Shown: positions 32,490-42,675, counted from the first letter of the stretch. The stretch: 64,000 bases of DNA from Mayamaea pseudoterrestris (GCA_027923505.1 BROI01000001.1:275501-339500); one strand, 5' to 3'. Numbers and translations are program-made. The notes: a model not told the origin generated them from the sequence alone.

Positions 32490-32682
32490 TAGCTCGGTCG
32501 GTTTTGATGCATGTTTCTGCTAATGCGAGCAACTATAAGAACGTCGTCCAAGCTCTAAACCAAAGTATCTTTACCGGTCGCAACCTATTGATAAACAACG
32601 AACTATCTATCGTTGCGCTGGCGCGCAATTCTTCAAGTAATGGTCAGTTAATGCATATAGCATATCGGTAGATACATTGACC

Positions 32683-33555
32683 TTAAACTATCAATTCACT
32701 AACTTGGTCATAGTCGCGTCTTCGTTGCCGTTGTCGATACGACTTGACGCCCGTCATGATGCATAGTATGACTGCCAAGCCTGCAAACAAGCAAGCGACA
32801 ATCATGCCCCAACTATCCGGCTGGTCTCGCTCGGCTGGCAAGTAGCTGTAGGAACGAGTCGCAGCATCGTCATTGTCCGTCACGTTGGCGTAGATTGATT
32901 CCGTCGGAGGAGGGTCGGCGCCGTCGTCATTTGTCACATCATCCTCCATTGTCGAGTTGAGTGATGAAGGAGATGATGATGATGTTTTGTTGATGTTGCT
33001 GCTACTACTCTTGCTAGTCGATGGCGAGTTGTTGCTGCTGCTGCTTGCTGTGGTAGACTTTGTGTTGCTACTGCTTGAACTGGAGGCGTCCTCCTTGGTC
33101 GAGGACTCCGCCACTGCGCCGTCGTCATCGTCGCTCGACGAAGAAGAACTCTTCCTAGATTCAGAACTTTTTCCAGATGAGCTGCTGCTACTCCTGGATG
33201 ACGCATCAGATGCCTTCGGTTGCGGTGACGGAGCTAGAGTTGAAGGTGCGCCTCGTGCAGGAGCGGGCTTCGGCGTTCGTCCCGACGATGAAGAACTCGA
33301 CGAGGACGAGTCCTTGGCAGCATCTGATGCATCTCCAGACTTTTTGTTCGCTCCAGTTCCATAGGGAGAAGAATCTTGTGTAGTTGTATCGTCGTCATCC
33401 GATGCGGAATGTCCGTTCGCAATGGACAAGGCGCGACTGAGGAGGTTGCTGCTGCTCCATGTTGCTTCCACTAGTATATTGCCGCCGTCATTGGGACTCG
33501 GATTAGTCAATAAGACTACGAGACATAGACAAAGTCGAGTCACAAAGAGTCTCAT
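32683..33555 (-). CDS. Ser-rich single-pass (type I) surface protein
   Basis: 290 residues from the ATG at 33555 (MRLFVTRLCLCLVVLL), chosen because it puts the signal peptide at the N-terminus; an ATG at 33630 would add 25 residues in front. The extracellular part is Ser/Asp/Lys low complexity, with runs of Ser, and has Asn glycosylation-type sites (NVTD, NSTM). One transmembrane helix near the C-terminus (WGMIVACLFAGLAVILCIMTG) is followed by a basic stop (RQRQRRRDYDQV) and a short tail with YDQV, which fits a YxxPhi-type sorting signal. No family recognised. It may be a cell-wall or surface protein. Confidence 0.7.
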   Translation of the reverse strand: MRLFVTRLCLCLVVLLTNPSPNDGGNILVEATWSSSNLLSRALSIANGHSASDDDDTTTQDSSPYGTGANKKSGDASDAAKDSSSSSSSSSGRTPKPAPARGAPSTLAPSPQPKASDASSRSSSSSSGKSSESRKSSSSSSDDDDGAVAESSTKEDASSSSSSNTKSTTASSSSNNSPSTSKSSSSNINKTSSSSPSSLNSTMEDDVTNDDGADPPPTESIYANVTDNDDAATRSYSYLPAERDQPDSWGMIVACLFAGLAVILCIMTGVKSYRQRQRRRDYDQVSELIV

Positions 33556-34004
33556 GGTTGCAAGTGCTATTGTTGTCGCTTCAATGCAATGGAACGAATT
33601 TTGGAATTCTGTGGCGGTCGTGTGCGACATGGCTGAAACGTGTTCTCCCGCGCGACGTCACGCTTCACTCGACCGGATGGTTTTCTTGCGTTAGCTTCTA
33701 CTTCACCCTAGCTACGTTAGAAAACAAAGTCATCTTTCTTACGCCTTGCAAGTGGGAGGTTTATGCTTGGCATATCACTTGGAAACGTTTTTTGCTTGGA
33801 ACGAGTCGTAATGCAGTAATTTGCGCCGACACATGATATTTGACACGAGTCTTTCTTTGCTAACTTCATGCAGCCTTCGATGTAACAAAGCGTCAAATGC
33901 ACGTAACTTGCAATACAGTAAATGAAGCAACTAGAAGTTTATAAATTAGTTCTACATGGCGTCAAGTAGCATGACTTGAGATGCAGTAAGTCGCGGCTAC
34001 TCGA
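33556..34004. other. Intergenic stretch
   Basis: About 450 bases upstream of the Ser-rich gene and downstream of the next minus-strand gene. Nothing recognised. Confidence 0.3.
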
Positions 34005-34448
34005 CTAGCCAGTCATGCTGCAGGCGATCACATCTTGCTGCCATAGCTGCGGCAATGGCAAAGCCTCCCTTGACTGCTTCGTCGCTGCATCGAGACTAAA
34101 CAATGTTTCATTGGAAAAGCCAATCTGAATGTCGCGAATGGATTCCTCACTGCGACTCCAGTCTTCGTCTCGTAGAGGTTGTGTTTGTTGTTGTTCCATC
34201 ACTGCTAGAGGCCTTTGACTCTCATTTTCATTCGCTCGTCGGAGATACCGTACACTATCCAGTTGCTCCTGCGTCAAACCATATGCTCGATCAACGGAAG
34301 CATACTTGTGCGGCATCCAGTAGAAGAAGAGACGGTTTGCCGACTGTTCCACCTGCAGCGCCAGTGCGCACGATATGATGGTGGAACCAAAGGTGATGGT
34401 TGCGCCTTGCGCCGTTTTCAGTAATGGTCGAGCCCACCAAGGAGACAT
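34005..34448 (-). CDS. Small hypothetical protein
   Basis: 147 residues with an ATG start at 34448 (MSPWWARPLLKTAQ). A hydrophobic stretch at about 16-32 could be a single membrane segment or targeting sequence. The rest is polar and Gln/Glu/Arg-rich (VMEQQQTQPLRDED). No family recognised. The clean start and lack of competing genes argue that it is real; the absence of any motif keeps confidence low. Confidence 0.45.
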   Translation of the reverse strand: MSPWWARPLLKTAQGATITFGSTIISCALALQVEQSANRLFFYWMPHKYASVDRAYGLTQEQLDSVRYLRRANENESQRPLAVMEQQQTQPLRDEDWSRSEESIRDIQIGFSNETLFSLDAATKQSREALPLPQLWQQDVIACSMTG

Positions 34449-34998
34449 TGTAATATATTAAATTCGGTTTGCTGTTGATTGTTGCAATATGACCTTCCTC
34501 TTGCGATACAAATTCCGTATTCTGAACGCGGAAGAAAGCAATCGTGAGAAAGATCCAGATGCTGTCGTCTCCCAACAATCTCTCTATGCACTTCTCTAAC
34601 CTCTTGATAGTTCGACTATGTTATTGAGCTTGTCTTGTTTCTCTAACGCATTCATGCAACGCAGCTGCGATTCTCTCTGTCGGTCGTCGAAACAATCTTG
34701 CGGTGAAGCTTCCCTTCTCTGGCCGCGTCGATGACAAGGCTGACGTCACGAGGAATGCCATCTGCCGCCTCGCAGTAGCGGCAGCTGATTTCTACTTAAC
34801 GGAAGAACAATGGGGTCATTTTCCACGTGGCGATGATGCAAGATGTGATTCACTCGTGACTGCATTCACAGTCAATAATAGGCAATGCAGCGGTATTACC
34901 GTAAGTACAGAGTGTAGCTAAGTGCACGCTAGCATGAAGTATTTTACACCAAGACTAATGTACGCAAAGGCATGCTAGTGATAACATATCAATTGTGA
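34449..34998. other. Gene-free stretch
   Basis: About 550 bases. A plus-strand frame at about 34690-34900 ends in a GTAAGT donor-like site but has no ATG and no acceptor partner before the next gene. No other signal. Confidence 0.3.
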
Positions 34999-36693
34999 TT
35001 AATGTGGCGTTTTGAGGGCACCCGTGGACACTGACCTTGTGGGCACCATTGGCTGATCCTGTACCCCAGTGTCTCCCGAAAGGTCAGGAACTTTACGATG
35101 CGTCTCCTTGAGCTTGTTCTTTCTCTTGCGGTTCTTATTCTTCTTCTTTTTACCCCTGGCGGCAGGTGACTCCGATTGCTCAGCGTCGGCAGGATTGTCG
35201 CCACTTTCCTCGCTGCTAGTGGACTTGTCGACGGCAGCAGGCTCGCCAGCTTCCTTTCCTTCCGCGGTGCCGCTCTCGGCGGCAGTGTCCATATTAGTCT
35301 TAGTGTCAAAAGCGGTATCACCTTCTTTATAGGTATCGTCTTTTGTGATATCTGGCTTTTGAAGCTCCGGTTGGCCGGACTCCACACGCGCCGCTTCCTC
35401 ATTCACTCCTTCAGTCTCGCTTGCGTCTTGCAACAGATCTGATTTGGAGGCGAAAATGCCCTTGTCCGGCTCCTTCAGCTCATCCTTGTCCACCCTGTCT
35501 TCAGCTAAATTGAAACTTGCGCTTTGGTTGTCATTTAATTTGGCAACTTGCTCGAGCTGCTTCTTCACTGTGTGTATGCCCGTATCCACCTTTTCAAGTA
35601 CATGATCCGTGAATGCCCCCTCTTCGGAAGCGCCTGCTTCATTGTTGTCCGAGGTAACGTCATCAGCATCGATTGTTTCACTTGCCTGATCGCTTGGCTT
35701 TACCTCAGAGTTTCGATGCTTCGGCGTATTTCCAATAGCAACACGGGCATCATTCGGTGTCATTGCTTCGACAACATCGTCGTCCACCTCGCCAGATCCA
35801 GCGGCAGGACGCTCAGTCTCCGGTTCCTGGCTACTTTTTGCTGTGTCGTCCTTTCTGACACTTGCCAAAGCTTTTCCAAAGGCCTCCTCGCCCATTTCCT
35901 TCGCCTTTTCGAACACATCCTGTACTGCTTGGAAGTCCGCGTCTGCCTTAGCCACTACAGTTTCAGCAAGTGACTCGCTCGTCTTTCGTTCGCCGGCCGT
36001 CTTGTCATCCGCTTTAACGTCAGGACCAATGTCTTTTCTTTCCGTATCTTTGCCCATTTCAGCAATTACTTGATCTTTTCTCTCCGCGTCTTCTTGTCCC
36101 GTTGAAGCAAGATCGTTAAATTTATCTTTTACCGCCTGGACACCCGTGTCTACCGTTTCTAAAACACGATCCGTAATCGAGTCGATCGTATCAATAGCGC
36201 GCTCCGTCGCTGATGGCTCTTGCTCCAAAGTCTGATGGAAAGCCTCACTCGGCGTAACATTGTCTTCGCCGGTGCTTCTGGTCGCTCCGCGTGATTCTGA
36301 TTGGGTGCCCTTGGACACATTCATCGGTTCATCAAGAGGCATACCGACATCTTCCTTAGCAGTTGATGGATCGGACGACTCAAAATGAAGCTGCTCAATC
36401 ATCCCGAGCAATGAGTTGCTCCCTCCAAACACATCAACCTGCGGTATTTTTCCTTGCGCATTGGCCTTGTCCTCATCAGGGTTCGATGCTACGACCTTGA
36501 GATCTATCGTAGCCACGCGATCCGGCGTCAAGTCTTCCCAATCATCCTTGTCATCATCCTCATACGAGTTTCCAAGGCTTCCAAGCACTCGCTCAACTGT
36601 ATTGCGCGTCTGCTCCGTCCACGACTTGCCTCCCGTCTCGCCGTGCTCTACGACAAGCGCTGAACTGCTGTTTGCTTCTTCAGCTTCGTTCAT
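34999..36693 (-). CDS. Large acidic disordered protein with an internal repeat
   Basis: 564 residues, rich in Glu, Asp, Lys, Ala and Thr, with no transmembrane segment. Two related amphipathic units occur: TDRVLETVDTGVQAVKDKFN (about 169-188) and TDHVLEKVDTGIHTVKKQLE (about 363-382), and a shorter similar stretch (ADADFQAVQDVFEKAKEMG) lies between. The layout recalls apolipoprotein-like or LEA-type amphipathic repeats. The C-terminus has a strong basic patch (GKKKKNKNRKRKNKLKE), possibly nuclear. The family is not recognised. It lies divergent to the NmrA-like gene with 285 bp between starts. Confidence 0.7.
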   Translation of the reverse strand: MNEAEEANSSSALVVEHGETGGKSWTEQTRNTVERVLGSLGNSYEDDDKDDWEDLTPDRVATIDLKVVASNPDEDKANAQGKIPQVDVFGGSNSLLGMIEQLHFESSDPSTAKEDVGMPLDEPMNVSKGTQSESRGATRSTGEDNVTPSEAFHQTLEQEPSATERAIDTIDSITDRVLETVDTGVQAVKDKFNDLASTGQEDAERKDQVIAEMGKDTERKDIGPDVKADDKTAGERKTSESLAETVVAKADADFQAVQDVFEKAKEMGEEAFGKALASVRKDDTAKSSQEPETERPAAGSGEVDDDVVEAMTPNDARVAIGNTPKHRNSEVKPSDQASETIDADDVTSDNNEAGASEEGAFTDHVLEKVDTGIHTVKKQLEQVAKLNDNQSASFNLAEDRVDKDELKEPDKGIFASKSDLLQDASETEGVNEEAARVESGQPELQKPDITKDDTYKEGDTAFDTKTNMDTAAESGTAEGKEAGEPAAVDKSTSSEESGDNPADAEQSESPAARGKKKKNKNRKRKNKLKETHRKVPDLSGDTGVQDQPMVPTRSVSTGALKTPH

Positions 36694-36978
36694 TCTTCAT
36701 TACTTTTTGTGGATCCCTCTTTCGAAGTATTCGTTGCTCGCATCAATATTACCGATATACATCGCGCATCATCTTGGAGAGTCTCGCGAACTTGGCGAGG
36801 TCGGCGCGTTGCGACGAATTCTCCGTAGAACTCTGTCGGAGTGGTTCTCCAAGCGACACTCAGTCACGCGAAGAAGATCCACGTCAAATTGAAGGCCTCA
36901 ATGGATCGCTTACGCCAGGTCGCAAACCTTCCGCATCCTCATTGAGAAGCATTCAGGCCGTCATTATTAGCTATCACC

Positions 36979-38071
36979 ATGTCGAAAGTTATCGTCTGCT
37001 TCCTTGGAACGGGTGCGCAGGCCTCCGGCCTCGTGCAAAAGTGCCTCGACGATCCGGAGTTCACCCCGCGCATTGTCACGCGCGATCCTGAATCCGCAAA
37101 AGCAAAAGAGCTCGCCGCGAAGGTACGTGCAAACAAGAGAAAGAGAAAGTATGCATTTAGAGACTGATAAGGATCTAGCGGTTCGTATTATTGGTAAAGA
37201 TGTTGTGCCCTCAAAGCTTCCGTTCACGTTATGCTTTCTCATGTACTCATCATGCTCATTGATCCATTATTCACAACCATAGGGCGCTCAAGTCGTCAAG
37301 GCTGACTTGATGGAGGATCCCATTCCGCCGGCGGTCTTCGCAACAAGCAAGGAAGGTGAACGGATCTATGGGGTCTTTGTTGTTACCGACTTCTGGAACA
37401 GCTGCGGCTTGTCGGGCGAGAAGGAAATTGCTCAAGGAAAGCGAATCGCTGAAAGCATTATTGAGAACGCTCCAAGTGACGTTCATATTATCTTTTCGAC
37501 GCTTCCTGACACTCGTCAAGCTCTGGGAGCAGTCGGATGCAAGCCTGTGGAAGGTGATTTTACCGTGCCTCATTTGGATTCCAAGGCTATCATTGACGGA
37601 TTCTTTCCGGCGGAACAGACGACGTTTTTGGAGACTGCCTTTTACTACCAGAACTTTGATAACTTTGGCATGTGCTCCAATGGCGTCGTGACCTTGCCCG
37701 TGAAGAAGGTACTGGCCATGATTGACGTTGCTGACATTGGAAAGGCGGCCTACAATATCTTCAAGGATCCTTCGCTCAAAGGCAAGCGCATAGCCATTGC
37801 TGGAGACCAGCTCACGGGCGAAGAAATTTGCACGATCATGTCGGATGCCACCGGCAAGGAGTTCAAGTTTAATCGTGTTGATTATGAGGCTTTCAAAGGC
37901 TTTGGATTCCCTGGCGCCGAAGAACTTGGCAACATGTTTTGGTTTTGGGATGTGAGTGGCAACTATGGCGATCCAACCAAAACGAGGGAGACGGTTTGTC
38001 CCGACGCAGCCACCTTTCGCGAGTTTTGCGAGCAGAACAAGGAGCGCGTTGCGAAAATGGCAGCTTCGTAA
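36979..38071 (+). CDS. NmrA-like NAD(P)-binding protein
   Basis: Exons 36979-37122 and 37283-38071 give 310 residues; the 160-nt intron (GTACGT...CATAG) joins AKELAAK to GAQVVKADLMEDP in phase 0. The N-terminal strand and loop VIVCFLGTGAQASGLVQ (4-20) is a GxGxxxG variant of the NmrA GATGxQG motif, and RIVTRDPES and GAQVVKADL are the next family blocks. AFYYQNF and VADIGKAAYNIF also fit. NmrA-type proteins are atypical SDRs without the catalytic Tyr and often act as redox sensors. Substrate or partner unknown. The ATG has a TCACCATG context. Confidence 0.88.
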
Positions 38072-38153
38072 AAGTGATTCGAAAGGTCATTACATTAGAT
38101 GCATCTTATTGACATGAGGTGAGAAGTCAGTTGCGAGTCAATAACGGATCAAT

Positions 38154-39062
38154 TTACTTTTTCTTCTTTTTACTGGCGCTACTTTTGGTAGAGGTAGCTT
38201 TTACGTCACCTGCGTCTTTCATAAACTCTAGTCCATCGTCTCCGACGCCCAACTTTCGTTTCGGATAGTGGCTTCCCAATAGTCGCTTCTCGACGCTGTC
38301 TAGCTCTGACTTGTGATCCTGCAGCAATAGTTCCAAGTTTTCCGACTCTTGTTTCAGCTGTTTGATAATTGTTTCTGCGTCTTGCTTGGCAGTTGCTGGA
38401 TTGGGCATTTGCATTCCCATTTGTGTCAGCAAAAAGTCCTGCTCCTTGACCTCAAGTGGTGGATCTCCAATAACCAAGCGAAAGAAGGATCGCAACCCGT
38501 ACATGACAAGAAAGTACCAGCTAATTGAGCTCACATAGGATGACTCTAGATCGGGTAGTTCAGCAATGCCTCGTTGAAACATGGATTTGAAACCCAAAGT
38601 AAGCGGAAAGGGAACCTTGAGTAGAATGAATCCGGAAAAGAAGTGTTGAATGCCTTGCATCATGACCATGTTTTGCACCATAAAGACCATGTTTCCCTTC
38701 ATCATACCCATGGGATTCATCAAGGCAGCCAAGGGATCATCATCGTCATTGCCATCTGTCGCCAATTGTTGCTCACGCTCATGCTCGGCTTGCACCCAAG
38801 CAATTTCGTCCTGCAAAAGCTTGGCGTAATGCTGCTTGCGCGCATGAAATTTCCATGTACTCATGTAATGAGCCGCGCCACTCCGAAGCTTTGTTACTTG
38901 TCGAACCTTATTTTGCGTTCGCTGCGGAATCTTGCCAATTTTGGTTCGGTTGCCTTGGAGAAGGAGACTCACGTAATGTCGCAATAGTCCGGCGGCAATC
39001 ATGATTACAAAGAGCGGCAGAACGACCCAGTCGCGAATGGCAGGATCGAGTAACAGAGCCAT
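38154..39062 (-). CDS. EMC3: ER membrane protein complex subunit 3 (EMC3/TMEM111)
   Basis: 302 residues. It begins LDPAIRDWVVLPLFVIMI, the characteristic start of EMC3 (consensus LDPxIRxWVLxPI), then RHYVSLLLQ, a cytosolic coiled part, and the second and third membrane segments with MVQNMVMMQGIQHFFSGFIL and KVPFPLTLGFKSMFQRGI. SSYVSSISWYFLVMYGL closes the core. EMC3 is related to YidC/Oxa1 and inserts transmembrane helices in the ER. The C-terminus is a charged coiled coil with a poly-Lys end. Its 3' end lies 80 bp from the NmrA stop, tail to tail. Confidence 0.95.
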   Translation of the reverse strand: MALLLDPAIRDWVVLPLFVIMIAAGLLRHYVSLLLQGNRTKIGKIPQRTQNKVRQVTKLRSGAAHYMSTWKFHARKQHYAKLLQDEIAWVQAEHEREQQLATDGNDDDDPLAALMNPMGMMKGNMVFMVQNMVMMQGIQHFFSGFILLKVPFPLTLGFKSMFQRGIAELPDLESSYVSSISWYFLVMYGLRSFFRLVIGDPPLEVKEQDFLLTQMGMQMPNPATAKQDAETIIKQLKQESENLELLLQDHKSELDSVEKRLLGSHYPKRKLGVGDDGLEFMKDAGDVKATSTKSSASKKKKK

Positions 39063-39322
39063 GATGGTATGTTAATGCTCAGGGAAAGTTGGTCGTGTAT
39101 TTGGCCCAATGAAGGGTTTGCAGCGCGAGAATATGGAGAAACCCGACGCCTCATCGATGGTGTGGCCGAGTGTGGCCCATGGTGGAGCGATGAATGAAAA
39201 TGTGCTTTGTAACGCTGCGACGTCTGATGCGACATGAAGCGCTAGCTATTGATCGATCCGTCGCCGCGCCATTTCCTTGCCTTATCAACGAGCAAATACG
39301 CCATCCATATCCAGAGTTATCA

Positions 39323-40829
39323 CTATTCTTTACTATCCACTTCCACAAGGGGGTCGAGAGTCTCCGTCAGCAGCATCTTGGTGTCATGCCGCCGGCTCTG
39401 AACCTGAACAGCTTCGCGTCGTCTCCAAAAGATGTCCTCGTGGTCCATACCCACCACGTCCTCTATTCTTCGCTTGTCATGTTGCATCATGAGCTCAGCC
39501 AGCTCCTTTCGAATCTTGGAAACAACTCCTGGTCCTTGATATACCATCATGCTGTAAACTTCGACAAGGCTAGCACCAGCACGAAGTTTCTCAAACGCGT
39601 CACGTCCCGATCCAACACCGCCCACTCCAATGATTGGAATGCTTCCATCCGTCAATCGATATAATTGACGAATGCATTCAGTGCTTTTGGAGGAAATGGG
39701 CTTGCCCGACAGTCCGCCCGTTTCGTTGCGATGTTTGGACAGCAAGATTTCTGGTCGATTCACCGTCGTGTTACTAACCACCAAGCCATCAACTCCAAGC
39801 TCCCGACACGTCAATGCAACAACTTGGAGCTCTTCCTCGCTCAAATCGGGCGATAGTTTCACTAAAAGTGGTGGTCTATTTTCTAGTTCATCGCGCGCCT
39901 GCAAGCAGCGCGCCAGCAACACTTCCAATCCCTGGGTCTGCAGGTCGCGAAGGCCTGGCGTGTTTGGACTAGATATGTTGATCACCATAAAGTCTGCCAA
40001 TGGACCCAGCTGGTAAATGTTGTATTCGTAGTCCGCGGCAGCATCCTCGGTGGTCTTGTTCTTGCCAATGTTTACGCCAATGACGCCTTGCTGATGGCGA
40101 TGTGGAGGTAGCAACCAATGGTAAACTCTTGTGAGACCAGCTATGAACTTGTTTAACAGTTCCTCGTCTCTAGCTGCGTCTTTTGTGGTTGTCGTTGCGC
40201 TACGCCGAAACGCTTCCAGATACTCCTTGACTGCCAGTGTTCCTTGTGAATTAAATCCATATCTATTAATAATCCCAAAATCTTCAACAAGTCGGTACAT
40301 GCGCGGCTTTGCGTTGCCAGGTTGCGGTTGCGGCGTGACAGTTCCAATTTCGACAAAACCAAATCCCAAATCAAGCATTTCCTGAATGACTTTACCGTCC
40401 TTGTCAAAGCCTGCGGCAAGGCCGACTGGATTGCTAAATGTCAAGCCAAAGATAGTTTGCGAAGCAGTAATTTGCTGCTCGGCTGCTGATGGATGATAGA
40501 TTGGGGATAGTCCCTTCTTCGATAGGAGGATTGCTAGCTGGTGAGCGACTAAGGACGAGGTCAAAAGGTGTGATGTGTGATAAATGAGAGGAGGTTCTTC
40601 GGCGAAAATACTGCTGCATCCATCAATCATGCCGTTGCTCACCTTCCGGATCCAGCAGCCTCCTCATCAATGGCGTCACAAAATCATCAGAAAGTTTGTG
40701 ATAAAACTCGGATGATCGCCCTTGAGATGGTAGCCTTGTCGTGTATTCAAGGCCTCCGACAACAACCGTCGTGCCGACGACTGTCCGTATCGTCGCTCGT
40801 CGGAATCTTCTCGCAGCGTTTTGGAACAT
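39323..40829 (-). CDS. DHODH: Dihydroorotate dehydrogenase, class 2, mitochondrial
   Basis: Exons 40829-40643 and 40548-39323 give 470 residues. The 94-nt intron (donor GTGAGC, acceptor CCTTAG) joins LLDPE to VAHQLAILLSKKGLSP, lining up with human [21 protein letters not shown]; reading straight through from the downstream frame gives a false N-terminus. The first exon supplies a basic presequence and one membrane helix (TIRTVVGTTVVVGGLEY). Core motifs: FSNPVGLAAGFDKDG, FGFVEIGTVTP, INRYGFNSQG, INISSPNTPGLRDLQ (catalytic Ser region), LLVKLSPDL, VDGLVVSNTT and IIGVGGVGSGRDA (FMN phosphate). It oxidises dihydroorotate to orotate with ubiquinone at the inner mitochondrial membrane. Confidence 0.95.
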
Positions 40830-41373
40830 TACGGAAGCGCAAGTTAGCTCAGCAGAGATTTACTTGATGTCGTGGGATGTTCTTTTTTGTAACATTGATA
40901 CAGCAGGATGTGTGAAGAATTTGTTTGGTCATCCGTTTTTAAAACGAGTCGCGCGAAGATCTATCTGGACAAACGTGTCGCAGAGAGACCTATTCAACTA
41001 CCCGCGGCAACGCAAATGCAAACCTCTGTTCCCCAGCCTTTGCTTAACATTGTCGATTGACAGAATTTAATACAGAGAGCTGAAACGACTGCTCGCTGCG
41101 CATTGGTACAATGCTATTAGCGGTTCAGTAAATGTGTGGGCCGCAGTGACTGTGCGAGTGCAAGATTCTCGACAATAACAAGGAATCTGAAAAGCTTCGT
41201 TAGTCCAAGTGCTACTGGTTAGTCTAATTAAAAAGGCATGACACATTACTTGATTTGCAAGACGTGGATATTTAATTCGATACGCATCGTTCGCTCTTTC
41301 GCTTGCGGCATTGCCGTCTGCCATATTTTCGTATACTCTATCAATTTACATGGACGTGAACCAGCCAGGTAGC
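40830..41373. other. Intergenic stretch, possible small gene inside
   Basis: About 540 bases upstream of DHODH. A minus-strand frame from an ATG at 41324 to 41067 encodes 85 residues (MADGNAASERANDAY...). It contains a possible 63-nt in-frame intron (GTAATG...TTTTCAG) with two ACTAAC branch-like sites, which would give 64 residues. No family match; treated as tentative. Confidence 0.25.
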
Positions 41374-41712
41374 TCATGCGTTCGCATTTTGCTGCAACGC
41401 TTCAGTATTTGACGCTGGTATCGATGTTGAATCAGCCAAGGTTGCCGACTTGTTGTCATCCGTTTGATCTACAGCAATTGCATCACCAGTCGGCGCCGTT
41501 TCTGCTTCCTGCTGCGGCTTGTCGTCGCTGCCATTATCTTCGTTGTTATTTGCATTCTCTTGATGTGCCGCCAGTAGTGGATGCTCTGCCCGTGGAACGT
41601 AACCACTGACTGGCTTGCCCGCCTTTTGTGCCGCCTTCTTGTCGTGCTTGAGCATGACGTGGACACTGTCGTCCACCGTTTCGAGGCTATTCTTGGATAC
41701 TCCGCAGCCCAT
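41374..41712 (-). CDS. Small MGC-starting (myristoyl/palmitoyl) protein, copy A
   Basis: 112 residues starting MGCGVSKNSLE, a classic dual N-myristoylation plus palmitoylation signal. Residues 14-47 carry a block shared with the neighbour at 42322: DDSVHVMLKHDKK and later YVPRAEHPLL. The rest is Asn/Asp/Glu/Ala low complexity. No known family recognised. A membrane-docked regulatory or adaptor role is inferred from the N-terminus alone. Same strand and 600 bp from its paralogue, so they probably arose by tandem duplication. Confidence 0.7.
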   Translation of the reverse strand: MGCGVSKNSLETVDDSVHVMLKHDKKAAQKAGKPVSGYVPRAEHPLLAAHQENANNNEDNGSDDKPQQEAETAPTGDAIAVDQTDDNKSATLADSTSIPASNTEALQQNANA

Positions 41713-42321
41713 GGTTAATTGTTATGTTCTTGTTAATTTGTAAATTGACGATGACGATGCTCTTTGCAAATTTATCTGGCGGAGTCGAATCGAGTTCTAA
41801 TCCTGAAAGGACGATATGAAAGTGCAATGTGAGAAGTGTCGATGCGCGAACACTGCAATTCGCGCTCTTGCGCGTCTACCGAGTTATTGTTTTCAACGTA
41901 CCACAAAGCTCTCTATTGGTGTGATATTCTGTATGCTTAACCGACTAAACGATGCACTGCACCTACTAGCGCTCCGCACTGCCTTTCCCATGGTGGCGAC
42001 GACCGCTCGATTTCGGTCGACGATGACGCATTGAGTAACGCTACGACCAAGATACCGCCGTCTGACTATTGCATAGGTACCGGCAACTACCGTCATAAAA
42101 ACCATGTCAATGGCTTTCTTATAGAATATGCATTACCGCAGTATTACCTTTTAAAATGTACTCGAAACAAGATCTCGGATGGTTGCGAAATGACTCATTT
42201 CAAGAGTGGAGGTGTGGACCGTGTGGAGTTGTGAGGTGTCGATCTTTCGTCAAGCACGCGATCCATTGGACGGAAAGGAATCGCTCCAGGAAAAATACTT
42301 GTATATATCTATAACTAAAAA
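41713..42321. other. Intergenic between two paralogues
   Basis: About 610 bases between the two MGC genes. No gene supported. Confidence 0.3.
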
Positions 42322-42675
42322 CTATTTCCCATGTATTAAGCTAATGTGTAAACAGTTGTTGCCGCCGTGCAATACTTGTAAGTCTCGCTTGTCGACCGTA
42401 TTCGTATGATGTTTGGTGTGATACAAAATCTGCTCGGCTTCCATATCCGCTAGCATTTGATCGCTACTGTTACAACAAGCAGAGCCTTCCACTGTTGTGT
42501 TGTCTTCTTCCTCGCTGCAGCAGACTGGTTTGAGTAGCGGATGGGCTCGTCGTGGTACGTATGTAGCGAGAGGCTCGCCTCGTTGAGCCGCCATTCTTCG
42601 GTCATGCTCGAGCATGGCGTGGATAGAGTCGTCAATTTGACTAGCAGCAAGAAGAGTAGAGCTTTTGCAGCCCAT
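42322..42675 (-). CDS. Small MGC-starting (myristoyl/palmitoyl) protein, copy B
   Basis: 117 residues starting MGCKSSTLLAAS. It shares with copy A the block DDSIHAMLEHDRR (15-27) and YVPRRAHPLL (38-47): consensus DDS, His, ML, HD, two basics, then YVPR and HPLL. The C-terminal half differs: Cys pairs (VCCSEEE, SACCNSS) and a His-rich end. The Cys pairs could be further acylated or bind metal (inference). Lipid anchoring to a membrane is likely. Confidence 0.7.
   Translation of the reverse strand: MGCKSSTLLAASQIDDSIHAMLEHDRRMAAQRGEPLATYVPRRAHPLLKPVCCSEEEDNTTVEGSACCNSSDQMLADMEAEQILYHTKHHTNTVDKRDLQVLHGGNNCLHISLIHGK

Noticed and set aside
32957-33364. Leu-rich plus-strand frame of 135 codons
   Set aside because: It is the antisense shadow of Ser and Asp codon runs in the Ser-rich protein; no independent support.
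34690-34921. Plus-strand frame ending in GTAAGT, possibly an exon
   Set aside because: No ATG in the frame, an upstream TGA, and no acceptor or further exon before the next gene.
35069-36073. Plus-strand frames rich in Leu, Phe and Ser over the acidic disordered protein
   Set aside because: Antisense of Glu/Lys-rich codons; the minus-strand frame is longer and ends in a proper start.
40549-40642. N-terminal part of the long DHODH frame (MSNGMIDGCSS...)
   Set aside because: It lies in the intron; the spliced form with exon 40643-40829 restores the conserved family sequence.
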